A model generated the notes under the pieces. The model searched no databases. It saw only the letters and a program-made list of their open reading frames with translations, and was not told the origin of the DNA. The position numbers and the translations under genes were made by a program. Below, one piece after another: positions 40,538 through 48,396 of a DNA stretch of 64,000 nt. Within the stretch, counting starts at the first letter, position 1. Each line of letters starts with the position of its first letter. Origin of the DNA: [Borrelia] finlandensis (GTDB lineage Bacteria; Spirochaetota; Spirochaetia; Borreliales; Borreliaceae); NCBI RefSeq assembly GCF_000181875.2, contig NZ_ABJZ02000005.1:372001-436000 (forward strand), read 5' to 3'.

Positions 40538-41149
40538 ATGATAAAAATTTTTAAAAAAATACACATTTTAACATTAGTATTGGGTATGGCACACCTTTCT
40601 TTTGCATCTGACAATTATATGGTCAGATGCAGCAAGGAAGAAGATTCAACCACCTGTATCGCAAAGCTTAAAGAAATAAAAGAAAAGAAAAATTATGACT
40701 TATTTTCAATGGGCATTGGAATAGGAGATCCTATTGCAAATATTATAATTACAATTCCCTATGTAAATATTGATTTTGGATATGGAGGTTTTATTGGCCT
40801 TAAATCGAACAATTTTGAAAATTATCTAAATGGTGGAATAGACGTTATTTTTAAAAAGCAAATTGGACAATATATGAAAATTGGAGGCGGCATTGGAATA
40901 GGTGCAGATTGGTCAAAAACATCCCTTATACCTCCTAATGAAGAGAAAGAAACTGATTATGAGAGAATAGGTGCTGTTATAAGAATTCCTTTTATAATGG
41001 AATATAATTTTGCAAAAAATTTATCCATAGGATTCAAAATTTATCCTGCAGTAGGGCCAACAATATTACTAACAAAACCAAGCATTTTATTTGAAGGAAT
41101 TAAATTCAATTTTTTTGGATTTGGATTCATAAAATTTGCATTTAATTAA
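40538..41149 (+). CDS. Outer-membrane protein BB0406-like (paralogue 2)
   Basis: 203 residues, the same length as its upstream paralogue. Signal peptide MIKIFKKIHILTLVLGMAHLSFA, then a barrel with the shared segments IANIIITIPYVNIDFGYGGFIGLKSNNF and GGGIGIGADWSKT. The loop at about 135-147 differs (PPNEEKETDYER), and the middle near residues 27-47 carries two Cys (CSKEEDSTTC) that the paralogue lacks. The B. burgdorferi orthologue is reported to bind laminin, as I recall. The start follows ATGGAG. It probably shares a promoter with the first copy and is followed by a convergent hairpin. Confidence 0.85.
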   Translation: MIKIFKKIHILTLVLGMAHLSFASDNYMVRCSKEEDSTTCIAKLKEIKEKKNYDLFSMGIGIGDPIANIIITIPYVNIDFGYGGFIGLKSNNFENYLNGGIDVIFKKQIGQYMKIGGGIGIGADWSKTSLIPPNEEKETDYERIGAVIRIPFIMEYNFAKNLSIGFKIYPAVGPTILLTKPSILFEGIKFNFFGFGFIKFAFN

Positions 41150-41163
41150 CCAAATAATTAAGG

Positions 41164-41205
41164 TAATTAAAATTAAGCTCGCATAAGCAAGCTTAATTTT
41201 AATTA
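41164..41205. terminator. Bidirectional hairpin between BB0406-like gene and manA
   Basis: Perfect 16-bp arms (41164-41179 and 41190-41205) flank a 10-base loop. It starts 14 bp after the plus-strand gene and its right arm overlaps the manA stop codon. Both strands supply T-rich ends (AATTTTAATTA). A shared terminator for the two convergent genes is the likely role. The stem is A+T-rich, so it is weaker than the rpsG terminator. Confidence 0.7.
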
Positions 41206-42317
41206 AAACCGGCAATAAAAGCTTCACCATCCCCATCAATAAACAAGTTTTCTGCTTTTCTACCTATAAATATGCTCTCACCTTTCTTAAGATTTAAGGA
41301 TTTATTTACACTCACGCACCCATCTAAAACTAGCAAGACCATTGCACTATTTCTATTAATACAAATGTTCTCATTTATTTTTTTTTGAATCAATTTCAAA
41401 TTAGTATTTGGAAGTCTAAATACGCTAAAATTATCTTGAAAATCGGGATTTAAAAATGACAACTTTCCTTCCTCAAATTGACCAACTCTTAACATCTCGT
41501 CTTTATTAATATACTTTGTAGTAAGCCCAGCCCTAATAACATTGTCGGAATTAGTCATAAGCTCAATGCAGTCTCCCTTAAGATATGCATGCACCTCCCG
41601 ACTATTTGTATAAACAACTTCTCCTGGTTTTAGTTTTAAAATATTCATGCCCAAAAACACCAAAAGGCCCACATCTATACCATAAATATTATAAATTTCA
41701 TTAAACCAATAGCCCCTAAAATTATCAATAAGATCCAAATTTTTTAAAATTTTTTCAATAATCTTCTCAAGTTCATACATTTGTAAATCAAAAATAGTCT
41801 TTACAAAGTCTTTATGTGATTGAAAGTCGAAATTTAATTCCAAAATTTCACAAATTTTTTTAATCTCATCTAAGGGTAAAAAGCCCTTAAGAGCATAAAA
41901 ATCACTAAGAGCATAAATAAGTTCAATTTTGGGGTTTTTGTCTTTGTATGTCCTTTTGGGATCATTAATGTCTATCCCTTTATTATTCTCTGATTCATAC
42001 CCTTTTAAGGCAATATCTTTAGAAGGATGAATTTGAATAGACAAAGGCTTATTTGCAGACAATACCTTAAACAAAAAAGGAAATTCGTCATTACAGCCTA
42101 AAAGCTCTTTATGATCTTCTAAAAAATCGCTTAAAAGCACATATTCATTTTTATACAAAATCTTACTAGAAAATGTCTTGTGTGCTCCAAGCCACATTTC
42201 AGCCTTGGGCTTTCCATCAATCTTATCACCCAAAAGATTGGGAATAAAATTAATTCCGCCCCAATCATATTCTTTAATATTATTTTTCATTAAAAAAATA
42301 TTATCTTCATTATTCAT
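41199..42317 (-). CDS. manA: Mannose-6-phosphate isomerase, class I
   Basis: 372 residues. It interconverts mannose-6-phosphate and fructose-6-phosphate. Zinc-site features: IQIHPSKDIALKGYESEN (QxHP region), KNPKIELIYAL and the active-site SREVHAYLKGDCIELM. The N-terminus KEYDWGGINFIPNLLG is a typical ManA start. ATGA overlap with the end of the PTS gene at 42314-42317 indicates coupling. The pairing suggests mannose taken up as mannose-6-phosphate enters glycolysis through this enzyme. Assignment is secure; metal not seen directly. Confidence 0.96.
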   Translation of the reverse strand: MNNEDNIFLMKNNIKEYDWGGINFIPNLLGDKIDGKPKAEMWLGAHKTFSSKILYKNEYVLLSDFLEDHKELLGCNDEFPFLFKVLSANKPLSIQIHPSKDIALKGYESENNKGIDINDPKRTYKDKNPKIELIYALSDFYALKGFLPLDEIKKICEILELNFDFQSHKDFVKTIFDLQMYELEKIIEKILKNLDLIDNFRGYWFNEIYNIYGIDVGLLVFLGMNILKLKPGEVVYTNSREVHAYLKGDCIELMTNSDNVIRAGLTTKYINKDEMLRVGQFEEGKLSFLNPDFQDNFSVFRLPNTNLKLIQKKINENICINRNSAMVLLVLDGCVSVNKSLNLKKGESIFIGRKAENLFIDGDGEAFIAGFN

Positions 42318-44191
42318 TCAGATTCCTTTAATTTTAAAGATTTCAAAAAAATTACCAAAGCTGTTGCAACTGCAACTCCAACAGCAATTGCAATAATAAA
42401 CCCAAATTTATTATCAATAACAGGAAGTACTATTGGTCCTCCGTGTGGAGCATGATTAGCAACACCCAAAAAAGCAGCAATAATGCTTGATACAGCTCCT
42501 CCTACCACTATCGAAGGAATTACCCGTCCGGGATCACTAGCAGCAAAAGGAATTGCTCCTTCGCTAATACCAATAAATGAAATTAAAAAGGCTATTTTAC
42601 CAGATTCTTTTTCTTCATTTTCAAATAATTTAGGTGCTAAAAAGGTTGCAAGTCCCATAGCCATAGGAGGAACAGGAATTGCTGCTGCTACCATTCCCAT
42701 TATTTCTGGCACTTGAGGAATTAGCCCCACACCAAAAAGAAATGCCACTTTATTAAAAGGCCCGCCCATATCAACAGTAATCATTGAACCCAGTACTAAG
42801 CCTAGGAAAATTTTACCCAACACACCAAAAGTTTCTGAATTACTCTGTAAAGATTTAAGCCCACTCTCAAGCACCCCCATAAATTCTCCAATATAAACGC
42901 CAAAATACAGCATAAAAAAGCCGACAATAATGGTGCTTATTAGCGGAATTACAAATATAGGCATCACAGGTCTTAACCACTCAGGAACAGATCTTCTTGC
43001 TAAAAACCTTGCAACATAACCTGCAAGAAAGCCTGCAAATATTGCGCCCAAGAAACCAGCTTTTACATTCCCAGACATTACTCCACCAACAAGACCAGGG
43101 GTAAGACCAGGCTTATCAGCAATTGCCATTGCAATAAAACCAGCAAGCACGGGCAACATCATGCCGAAAGCTATAGAACCAATATCTGCAATCTGCTTAT
43201 AAAATGGATGCTCAGCAAAATTAGGCCCATCAGGTCCAATTCCAACAAAAGCAATGCTAAGAGCAATTAAAATTCCTCCACTTGCAACAACGGGAATCAT
43301 TGGAGATACCCCACTCATTAAATATTTATAAAAACTACCTTTGCCTGTTGCAACCGAAGCTTTAGGAGCGCCATTAGCACCGGAGTCTTTGCTTTTAAAT
43401 ACCGGAGCATTAAAAGACTCCTTAATAATATTTTCTGTATTGTTTATAGCTTTTACAGTTGAAACTTTATAAACTCTCTTACCTTCAAATCTCTTTTCAT
43501 CAATATCCTTATCAACAGCAAGTATTACAACGGACGCATTCTTAATTTCCTCTTCTGTTAAGGCATTTTCAATGCCAATAGATCCTTGAGTTTCTACTCT
43601 AATGCTATAACCCTGCTTTTTAGCTTCATTTTCAATTTTCTTTGCTGCAATATACGTATGAGCAACTCCAACAGGACAAGCAGTTACAGCCACTATTTTT
43701 TCTGCTTTTGTAGCTCCAAAAACCTCTTCTTTAGCTTTTCTTTGAACATTTTCAATGTAATAATAAATGTCATCGGTAGTAACAAACCCACGTAAAGCAT
43801 TTTGAAAAGCATCATCTTCAAATAGTTTAGCTATAAAAGCAATCGCCTTAAGGTGTTCATTGCCTTGTTGTTTTTTTGACATACAAATCAAAAATATTAA
43901 ATTAACAGGAGGGTTTTCTTCAGACCACTTAACCCCAGAACCTTTAATGTAAAGCAATGAAATAAAACTAGTCTTAACAACATCTCCTATAAAATGAGGA
44001 ATTGCAACCCCATTTTCCCAAGAAGTGTCACCTATCTTTTCTCTATCAAGAATTCCTTGAAGAAAATCTTTTTTATTATCTATATATCCCTTATCATTGA
44101 TTTTTTCAATTAAAAAATCAATTACACCTTCTTTTGAATTTACTTCTGGTAAAACAAATACAAGATCTTTTTTTAAAAAATTAAAAAACAT
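42314..44191 (-). CDS. fruA: PTS fructose-family permease EIIABC
   Basis: 625 residues in one chain. EIIA domain at about 1-150 with the phosphorylated His in GVAIPHF (His66). EIIB at about 160-265 with AVTACPVGVAHTYIAA (Cys172). EIIC at about 290-620 with multiple membrane helices and GAIPFAASDPGRVIPSIVVGG. It imports and phosphorylates a hexose at the inner membrane using HPr. Genes for EI and HPr are not in the window. Coupling to manA points to mannose or fructose; which sugar is uncertain. TAGGAG precedes the ATG at 44191. Confidence 0.95.
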   Translation of the reverse strand: MFFNFLKKDLVFVLPEVNSKEGVIDFLIEKINDKGYIDNKKDFLQGILDREKIGDTSWENGVAIPHFIGDVVKTSFISLLYIKGSGVKWSEENPPVNLIFLICMSKKQQGNEHLKAIAFIAKLFEDDAFQNALRGFVTTDDIYYYIENVQRKAKEEVFGATKAEKIVAVTACPVGVAHTYIAAKKIENEAKKQGYSIRVETQGSIGIENALTEEEIKNASVVILAVDKDIDEKRFEGKRVYKVSTVKAINNTENIIKESFNAPVFKSKDSGANGAPKASVATGKGSFYKYLMSGVSPMIPVVASGGILIALSIAFVGIGPDGPNFAEHPFYKQIADIGSIAFGMMLPVLAGFIAMAIADKPGLTPGLVGGVMSGNVKAGFLGAIFAGFLAGYVARFLARRSVPEWLRPVMPIFVIPLISTIIVGFFMLYFGVYIGEFMGVLESGLKSLQSNSETFGVLGKIFLGLVLGSMITVDMGGPFNKVAFLFGVGLIPQVPEIMGMVAAAIPVPPMAMGLATFLAPKLFENEEKESGKIAFLISFIGISEGAIPFAASDPGRVIPSIVVGGAVSSIIAAFLGVANHAPHGGPIVLPVIDNKFGFIIAIAVGVAVATALVIFLKSLKLKESE

Positions 44192-44217
44192 AAATGTGGT
44201 CTCCTAGCAATTAAACA

Positions 44218-44236
44218 TATTGTATAATATACAATA
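44218..44236. promoter_or_regulatory. 19-bp dyad upstream of fruA, possible operator
   Basis: TATTGTATA, A, TATACAATA form a perfect palindrome (9-bp arms) centred 36 bp upstream of the fruA ATG. The core is A/T with two G/C. ACATATTGTA at 44215-44224 overlaps it and recurs at 44306-44315 in the same divergent gap. A regulator may bind here to control fruA and perhaps the opposite operon; the dyad may also overlap the fruA -10 box. Function is inferred from position only. Confidence 0.45.
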
Positions 44237-44363
44237 AAATAGCATACCACAGCCACCTAATATAAAAAATATTTTTTAAACTAAACAGGGAAATTTTATC
44301 TAAATACATATTGTAATATTGAAAAGGTAAAACAATTTTTATATTATTTAAAATAATCAGTTT

Positions 44364-44993
44364 ATGAAAAAAACTCCAAACACTTGTATTTTCTTAACAT
44401 TGCTTATCATTTCCAATTTAAATGCACTTGCAAATGAAGAAGGCAATACTAATGAAAAAAATGATCAACCTAAACAAATCTCTAATTTTTTTAGCCCAGA
44501 AAGAGGATTCACATATTCAACAGGAATTGGGATTGGGGTTGGATTTTTCCTAAATTCAAATATTAAGCACCTTATTTTTAGACCTTATTATACATTCTCC
44601 AATAATACTTTTGATTTTTTAATCGTTGCTATGATATTAACAAAAGAAAGCCTTAATATCCCCAAAAAAATGCAATACTTTAAATCTTATATTGGAGGAG
44701 GAATAAACTGGCACATTGCAAACTTAATTAAAAAAACAAAATATTTTTCCGCCACCATTGGCATAGGTGGCCGTTTTTACCTATCTACAAACTTTATAGG
44801 AGACATTCGATTTTATGAAAAATTGCCTTATGTAATAGAGCCTTACATGTTTATTGAAATTTCTTCTAAAAAGGCAATTCCTTTAATGGGACTAGACTTT
44901 AAAATTGATTTTTTATTTTTAGATACATTTAACATTTCTTTTAATTTCACTATTAGATATAATTTTAAGGACGAAAACGAGATGGAAACATGA
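44364..44993 (+). CDS. Predicted outer-membrane beta-barrel protein, first gene of nuclease operon
   Basis: 209 residues. A signal peptide (MKKTPNTCIFLTLLIISNLNALA) precedes an acidic linker (NEEGNTNEKNDQPKQ). Gly/aromatic-rich strands follow (GFTYSTGIGIGVGFFL; YIGGGINWHIANL; ATIGIGGRFYLSTNF; IEPYMFIEISSK), ending FTIRYNFKDENEMET. The style recalls the BB0405/BB0406 pair, but identity cannot be judged by eye. Its stop overlaps the nuclease start (ATGA at 44990-44993). An AAAAGG box lies near 44321 and no close ribosome site is evident. Function unknown. Confidence 0.7.
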   Translation: MKKTPNTCIFLTLLIISNLNALANEEGNTNEKNDQPKQISNFFSPERGFTYSTGIGIGVGFFLNSNIKHLIFRPYYTFSNNTFDFLIVAMILTKESLNIPKKMQYFKSYIGGGINWHIANLIKKTKYFSATIGIGGRFYLSTNFIGDIRFYEKLPYVIEPYMFIEISSKKAIPLMGLDFKIDFLFLDTFNISFNFTIRYNFKDENEMET

Positions 44994-45871
44994 AAAAAAG
45001 GTCGAAATTTTTTCTTTACTGCTATATTTTATGCCTAACAGGATTTTTATTTTTTTCCTTAAATCCAAAAGCCCTAAAACAAATTAAACACAAAATTTAT
45101 GATTATTTAGAAATAATAGAAAATAAATACATTGACATTACAAAATCTATTCCAATAAAAGAATCCCAATTAATCCCAAAAGGATATCTTACTACCCAAA
45201 TAATAAGCAAAAAACACTATACCTTAGGATATGCTGAAAGCGCAAGACAATCTGAATGGGCTGCTTATCCGCTTAAAAGAGAAATGGTAGAACTAGCATT
45301 AACTTTGTTAAAATCAAAAAAAATTAAAAGGAGCACCAAATTCTTTGAAGACACCAACATTAAGGGCGCTTTTCCAAAACTTGAAGATTACTTTAAAAGC
45401 GGTTATGACAGAGGACACATAGTAAGTTCTGCAGACATGTCTTTTTCTGAAAATGCAATGAAAGATACATATTTTTTATCAAATATGTCACCTCAAAAAA
45501 GCGAATTTAATTCTGGAATTTGGCTAAAACTTGAAAAATTAGTAAGAGAATGGGCAATCTCAAAAAGATATATATATATCATTAGCGCTGGGATTTTAAC
45601 AGAAAATAAAGGATTCATTGGTAAAAACAAAATTTTGATACCTAAAAATTTTTATAAAATAGTACTGGCAATTAATAATAACAATTATTATGACATAATC
45701 TCTTTTATTATCCCAAATGAAAAAGCAAAAGACTTAAATTTGGAAAATTATGCTGTTAGCGTTGACTCAATTGAAAAAAAAACAAAGATAGATTTTTTTG
45801 AAAAACTTGATTCAAAAATTAAAAAAAATATTAAAAAAATAAAAAACACGCATTCTTGGAAATTTAAATGA
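44990..45871 (+). CDS. nucA: Membrane-anchored DNA/RNA non-specific endonuclease (NUC1 type)
   Basis: 293 residues. An N-terminal hydrophobic anchor (FFLYCYILCLTGFLFFSLNP) precedes a nuclease domain at about 90-255. The DRGH motif appears as SGYDRGHIVSSADMSF, with His as the expected general base. The second motif FLSNMSPQKSEFNSGIWLKLEKLVREWA contains the metal-binding Asn of the family. Such enzymes cut DNA and RNA without sequence preference in the periplasm or outside. In an organism that cannot make purines or pyrimidines it may feed nucleotide salvage (inference). It overlaps both neighbours by ATGA, so the operon is tightly coupled. Confidence 0.92.
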   Translation: MKKRSKFFLYCYILCLTGFLFFSLNPKALKQIKHKIYDYLEIIENKYIDITKSIPIKESQLIPKGYLTTQIISKKHYTLGYAESARQSEWAAYPLKREMVELALTLLKSKKIKRSTKFFEDTNIKGAFPKLEDYFKSGYDRGHIVSSADMSFSENAMKDTYFLSNMSPQKSEFNSGIWLKLEKLVREWAISKRYIYIISAGILTENKGFIGKNKILIPKNFYKIVLAINNNNYYDIISFIIPNEKAKDLNLENYAVSVDSIEKKTKIDFFEKLDSKIKKNIKKIKNTHSWKFK

Positions 45872-46647
45872 AATCAATATTTGCAAAGTTAAACGCTTCT
45901 ATTAATCTCTTTCTTTTTATAATTTTTATTTTGGCAACAATAGTTATACTGACTTTCTCTTATAAAATAAAATATAATGAAAATTATCAAAATTATATTC
46001 TAGAAATTTACAATAATAATTTTATAATATTGGTTAATAAATTAACAATCTTTATTGCTGGGATCATAGGTTCGCTGTGGTCATACATTAACTACAAAAG
46101 AACCAACAATATACAATTTATATTTTTCTATTGCTTTATTAGCTCATATACATTAGACCCTATTTTAATCTCTGAAGATTTTTTTTTAAAAAACAATCTA
46201 AATTCAAGTTATTATTTATTTACAAAATTTATCCTTTTTGTAAATACTTTTTCATTATTAAATTTATTTTTTCTCAGTTTATATATATGCGATTTCAAAA
46301 TAAAATCAATACATTATACAATTTACATTATTTTGATCTTTGCCTGCATATATAGTTACACAATGCCTATTAATTCGTACGAAAATAGCCAAAACCACGG
46401 AATTCTTAAAATCGAAAATACAAAATTTTACATAGACGCATTCTTGCTACTTATTTTAACAAACTTTATAGTAGCCTTTTTAAGAAAAAAAAGCTTTGAC
46501 TATTTTTTCCTTTTTGTTTCAATGCTTTTAATATTAAGTGGAATTTACTTGAATTTGCTAAAAATGCCTTATGCCTTTCTCCCAATCTCAATTGGCATAC
46601 CAATCTACTTAAAAAAATCAGGAAAAATTTTCTTTTACTGGTTATAA
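45868..46647 (+). CDS. Multipass inner-membrane protein of unknown function (BB0412-like)
   Basis: 259 residues with about seven hydrophobic segments (first NLFLFIIFILATIVILTFSY, about residues 12-31; last YFFLFVSMLLILSGIYLNLL). No charged catalytic motif and no transporter signature are seen. The ATG overlaps the nuclease stop (ATGA at 45868-45871), so it is third in that operon. It converges and overlaps by 6 bases with the following minus-strand gene. Function unknown; the association with a nuclease may be incidental. Confidence 0.7.
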   Translation: MKSIFAKLNASINLFLFIIFILATIVILTFSYKIKYNENYQNYILEIYNNNFIILVNKLTIFIAGIIGSLWSYINYKRTNNIQFIFFYCFISSYTLDPILISEDFFLKNNLNSSYYLFTKFILFVNTFSLLNLFFLSLYICDFKIKSIHYTIYIILIFACIYSYTMPINSYENSQNHGILKIENTKFYIDAFLLLILTNFIVAFLRKKSFDYFFLFVSMLLILSGIYLNLLKMPYAFLPISIGIPIYLKKSGKIFFYWL

Positions 46648-47259
46648 AAAAAAAGAAGTTAAAAAATAGGAAGAAGCTGAAACAACAAGCGGTAAAAATA
46701 AATTGTCATAATTAGCAGCATCAAAAAGTTCTACCAATACTGCTAAAATTCCAAGAATTAAAGCTACTGTTAAATAAGGGAAAAAATAATAATATGAAAA
46801 AAAAGTAACACAAAATACAACAAAGCTACCAGAAATCGTTTTATCGTTTACAAGCTTAAAAGAAGGAATTAACTTTCCAATAAGACTTGCAAATCCATCA
46901 CCAAGACATACCGAAAATATTCCAATATAATTAAAAGGATGCATAGATAAACAATATGATATCAATATGCCTAAAAACAAAAAGACAGGAGAAAAAGATA
47001 CTTTATTGGGCAATATTTTTCTTGATTTTAATATTATGTTTGAAATATTTTTAAATAAAAGTATTTTTTTTTCAGTAATTCTAAAAATTTCAGAACTTAA
47101 GTATAAAATCATAAAAAGTATATTAGAAAAAAGCCCTATCCAAAAATTTATTTTATAAAAAACCAAAACTATTAAGCTAAAAATATGAAAAAATTTTCTA
47201 AAAATTTCATACTTAATATCTTCTCTAAGAATTGTTCTTTTAAACCCATCAAACATCAT
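46642..47259 (-). CDS. Polyprenol/phytol kinase-like CTP-dependent membrane enzyme (SEC59/VTE5-like)
   Basis: 205 residues with about six membrane helices. The start reads FRKFFHIFSLIVLVFYK, a His-containing helix typical of this family. The catalytic-type segment is CLGDGFASLIGKLIPSFKLVNDKTISGSFVVF, i.e. GDG then Lys/Ser-Gly-Ser, as in phosphatidate cytidylyltransferase-like and dolichol/phytol kinases. It probably phosphorylates or cytidylylates a membrane lipid at the inner membrane; the substrate cannot be told. It overlaps the previous gene convergently. A short product for the family but not obviously truncated. Confidence 0.7.
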   Translation of the reverse strand: MMFDGFKRTILREDIKYEIFRKFFHIFSLIVLVFYKINFWIGLFSNILFMILYLSSEIFRITEKKILLFKNISNIILKSRKILPNKVSFSPVFLFLGILISYCLSMHPFNYIGIFSVCLGDGFASLIGKLIPSFKLVNDKTISGSFVVFCVTFFSYYYFFPYLTVALILGILAVLVELFDAANYDNLFLPLVVSASSYFLTSFFL

Positions 47260-47452
47260 TTGATCTTTTTTAAATACATATTAAATCGACATTTGAAAAA
47301 ATTTTTTCCAACACTCATTAAATTCCTCATTTATTACTGCAAATAAATTAAAATAAACAAAAACCTTTTTATAAACCTATGTCTTATAATAAAATTACTT
47401 ATATTAATTTTACAATTTTTTTTCAAAAAAAATATTCTTACCTAGAGATTTA

Positions 47453-47479
47453 TTATAAATAGGTAATACTTATTTATAA
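47453..47479. promoter_or_regulatory. Dyad upstream of cheR
   Basis: TTATAAATA and TATTTATAA form 9-bp arms around a 9-base spacer, starting 54 bp before the cheR ATG. AGGTAATAC lies between. It is A/T only in the arms and could be chance. A regulatory site or part of the promoter is possible. Confidence 0.25.
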
Positions 47480-47506
47480 AGAGAAGAATTAAGCAGGTTC
47501 CCAAAA

Positions 47507-48364
47507 ATGCTAGAAATTGAAGATAAACTATTTTTAAAATTTTGTGATTTTATATATAACAACAGTGGAATTCGTTTTGATAAAAAAAATAAATTTGTTC
47601 TTCAAAGCAGAGTGAATGACGCAGTACGAGCTCTTGCTCTTGAAAACCCATCACAACTTTATAATTTAATAATTAGTGAAAAATTAAAAAAAGAATATTT
47701 CTTGGATTTGGTCACAACAAATTTAACAAGATTTTTTAGAAATTCGCTACATTTTCAAACTTTTGAAAAATTTGTAATTCCTAATTTAATTAATATTAAA
47801 AACATAGAAAAAAAAAATAGGATTATCATCTGGTCTGCGGGATGTTCAACAGGAGAAGAGCCTTATTCATTAGCATTTGTGCTCAAATCAAAGCTTCCAA
47901 AAGAAATAGATTTTGTTATTATTGCTTCTGATTTAAGCTTAAAATCTTTGATGATAGCAAAAGAAGGATATTACTCATCAAATAAATGTGAAAATATTCC
48001 TAAAGAATACCGACACTACATATATTCTCATTCAAACGGATACAAAATTAAACATGAAATTAAAAATCACATAAGATTTGATTATCATAACCTAAACTTT
48101 GAAAGTAATTTTTCAGAAATTGATGTTGTTTTTTGCAGAAATGTTTTGATATACTTTGATGAAAAATCAAAAATAAAAGTACTTAAAAAATTTTACAACA
48201 ATATGTCTAAAAACAGCTATTTATTTATAGGACACTCAGAATCACTTTTTGGGCTCAACCTTCCTTTTAAATTTTTAAAAACACCTTGGGCAATAATATA
48301 TGAAAAAAAAGATACTGGCTGTCAAAAAGAAAAATTCAAATCACAAAATAAATATAAGTTATAA
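47507..48364 (+). CDS. cheR2: Chemotaxis protein methyltransferase CheR
   Basis: 285 residues. It transfers methyl groups from SAM to glutamates of chemoreceptors. N-terminal helical domain (about 1-75: FCDFIYNNSGIRFDKKNKFVLQSRV) and SAM-binding domain with IIWSAGCSTGEEPYSLAF (about 108-125), VIIASDLSLKSLMIAKEGYY, CRNVLIYFDEKSKIKVLKKF and GHSESLFGL. It is followed 32 bp later by cheB. Borrelia has a second CheR elsewhere. AGGTTCCC lies 7 bases before the ATG. SAM comes from MetK, encoded in this window. Confidence 0.95.
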   Translation: MLEIEDKLFLKFCDFIYNNSGIRFDKKNKFVLQSRVNDAVRALALENPSQLYNLIISEKLKKEYFLDLVTTNLTRFFRNSLHFQTFEKFVIPNLINIKNIEKKNRIIIWSAGCSTGEEPYSLAFVLKSKLPKEIDFVIIASDLSLKSLMIAKEGYYSSNKCENIPKEYRHYIYSHSNGYKIKHEIKNHIRFDYHNLNFESNFSEIDVVFCRNVLIYFDEKSKIKVLKKFYNNMSKNSYLFIGHSESLFGLNLPFKFLKTPWAIIYEKKDTGCQKEKFKSQNKYKL

Positions 48365-48396
48365 TTTAACAAGAATAAAATGGGAAAAAAGTAACG

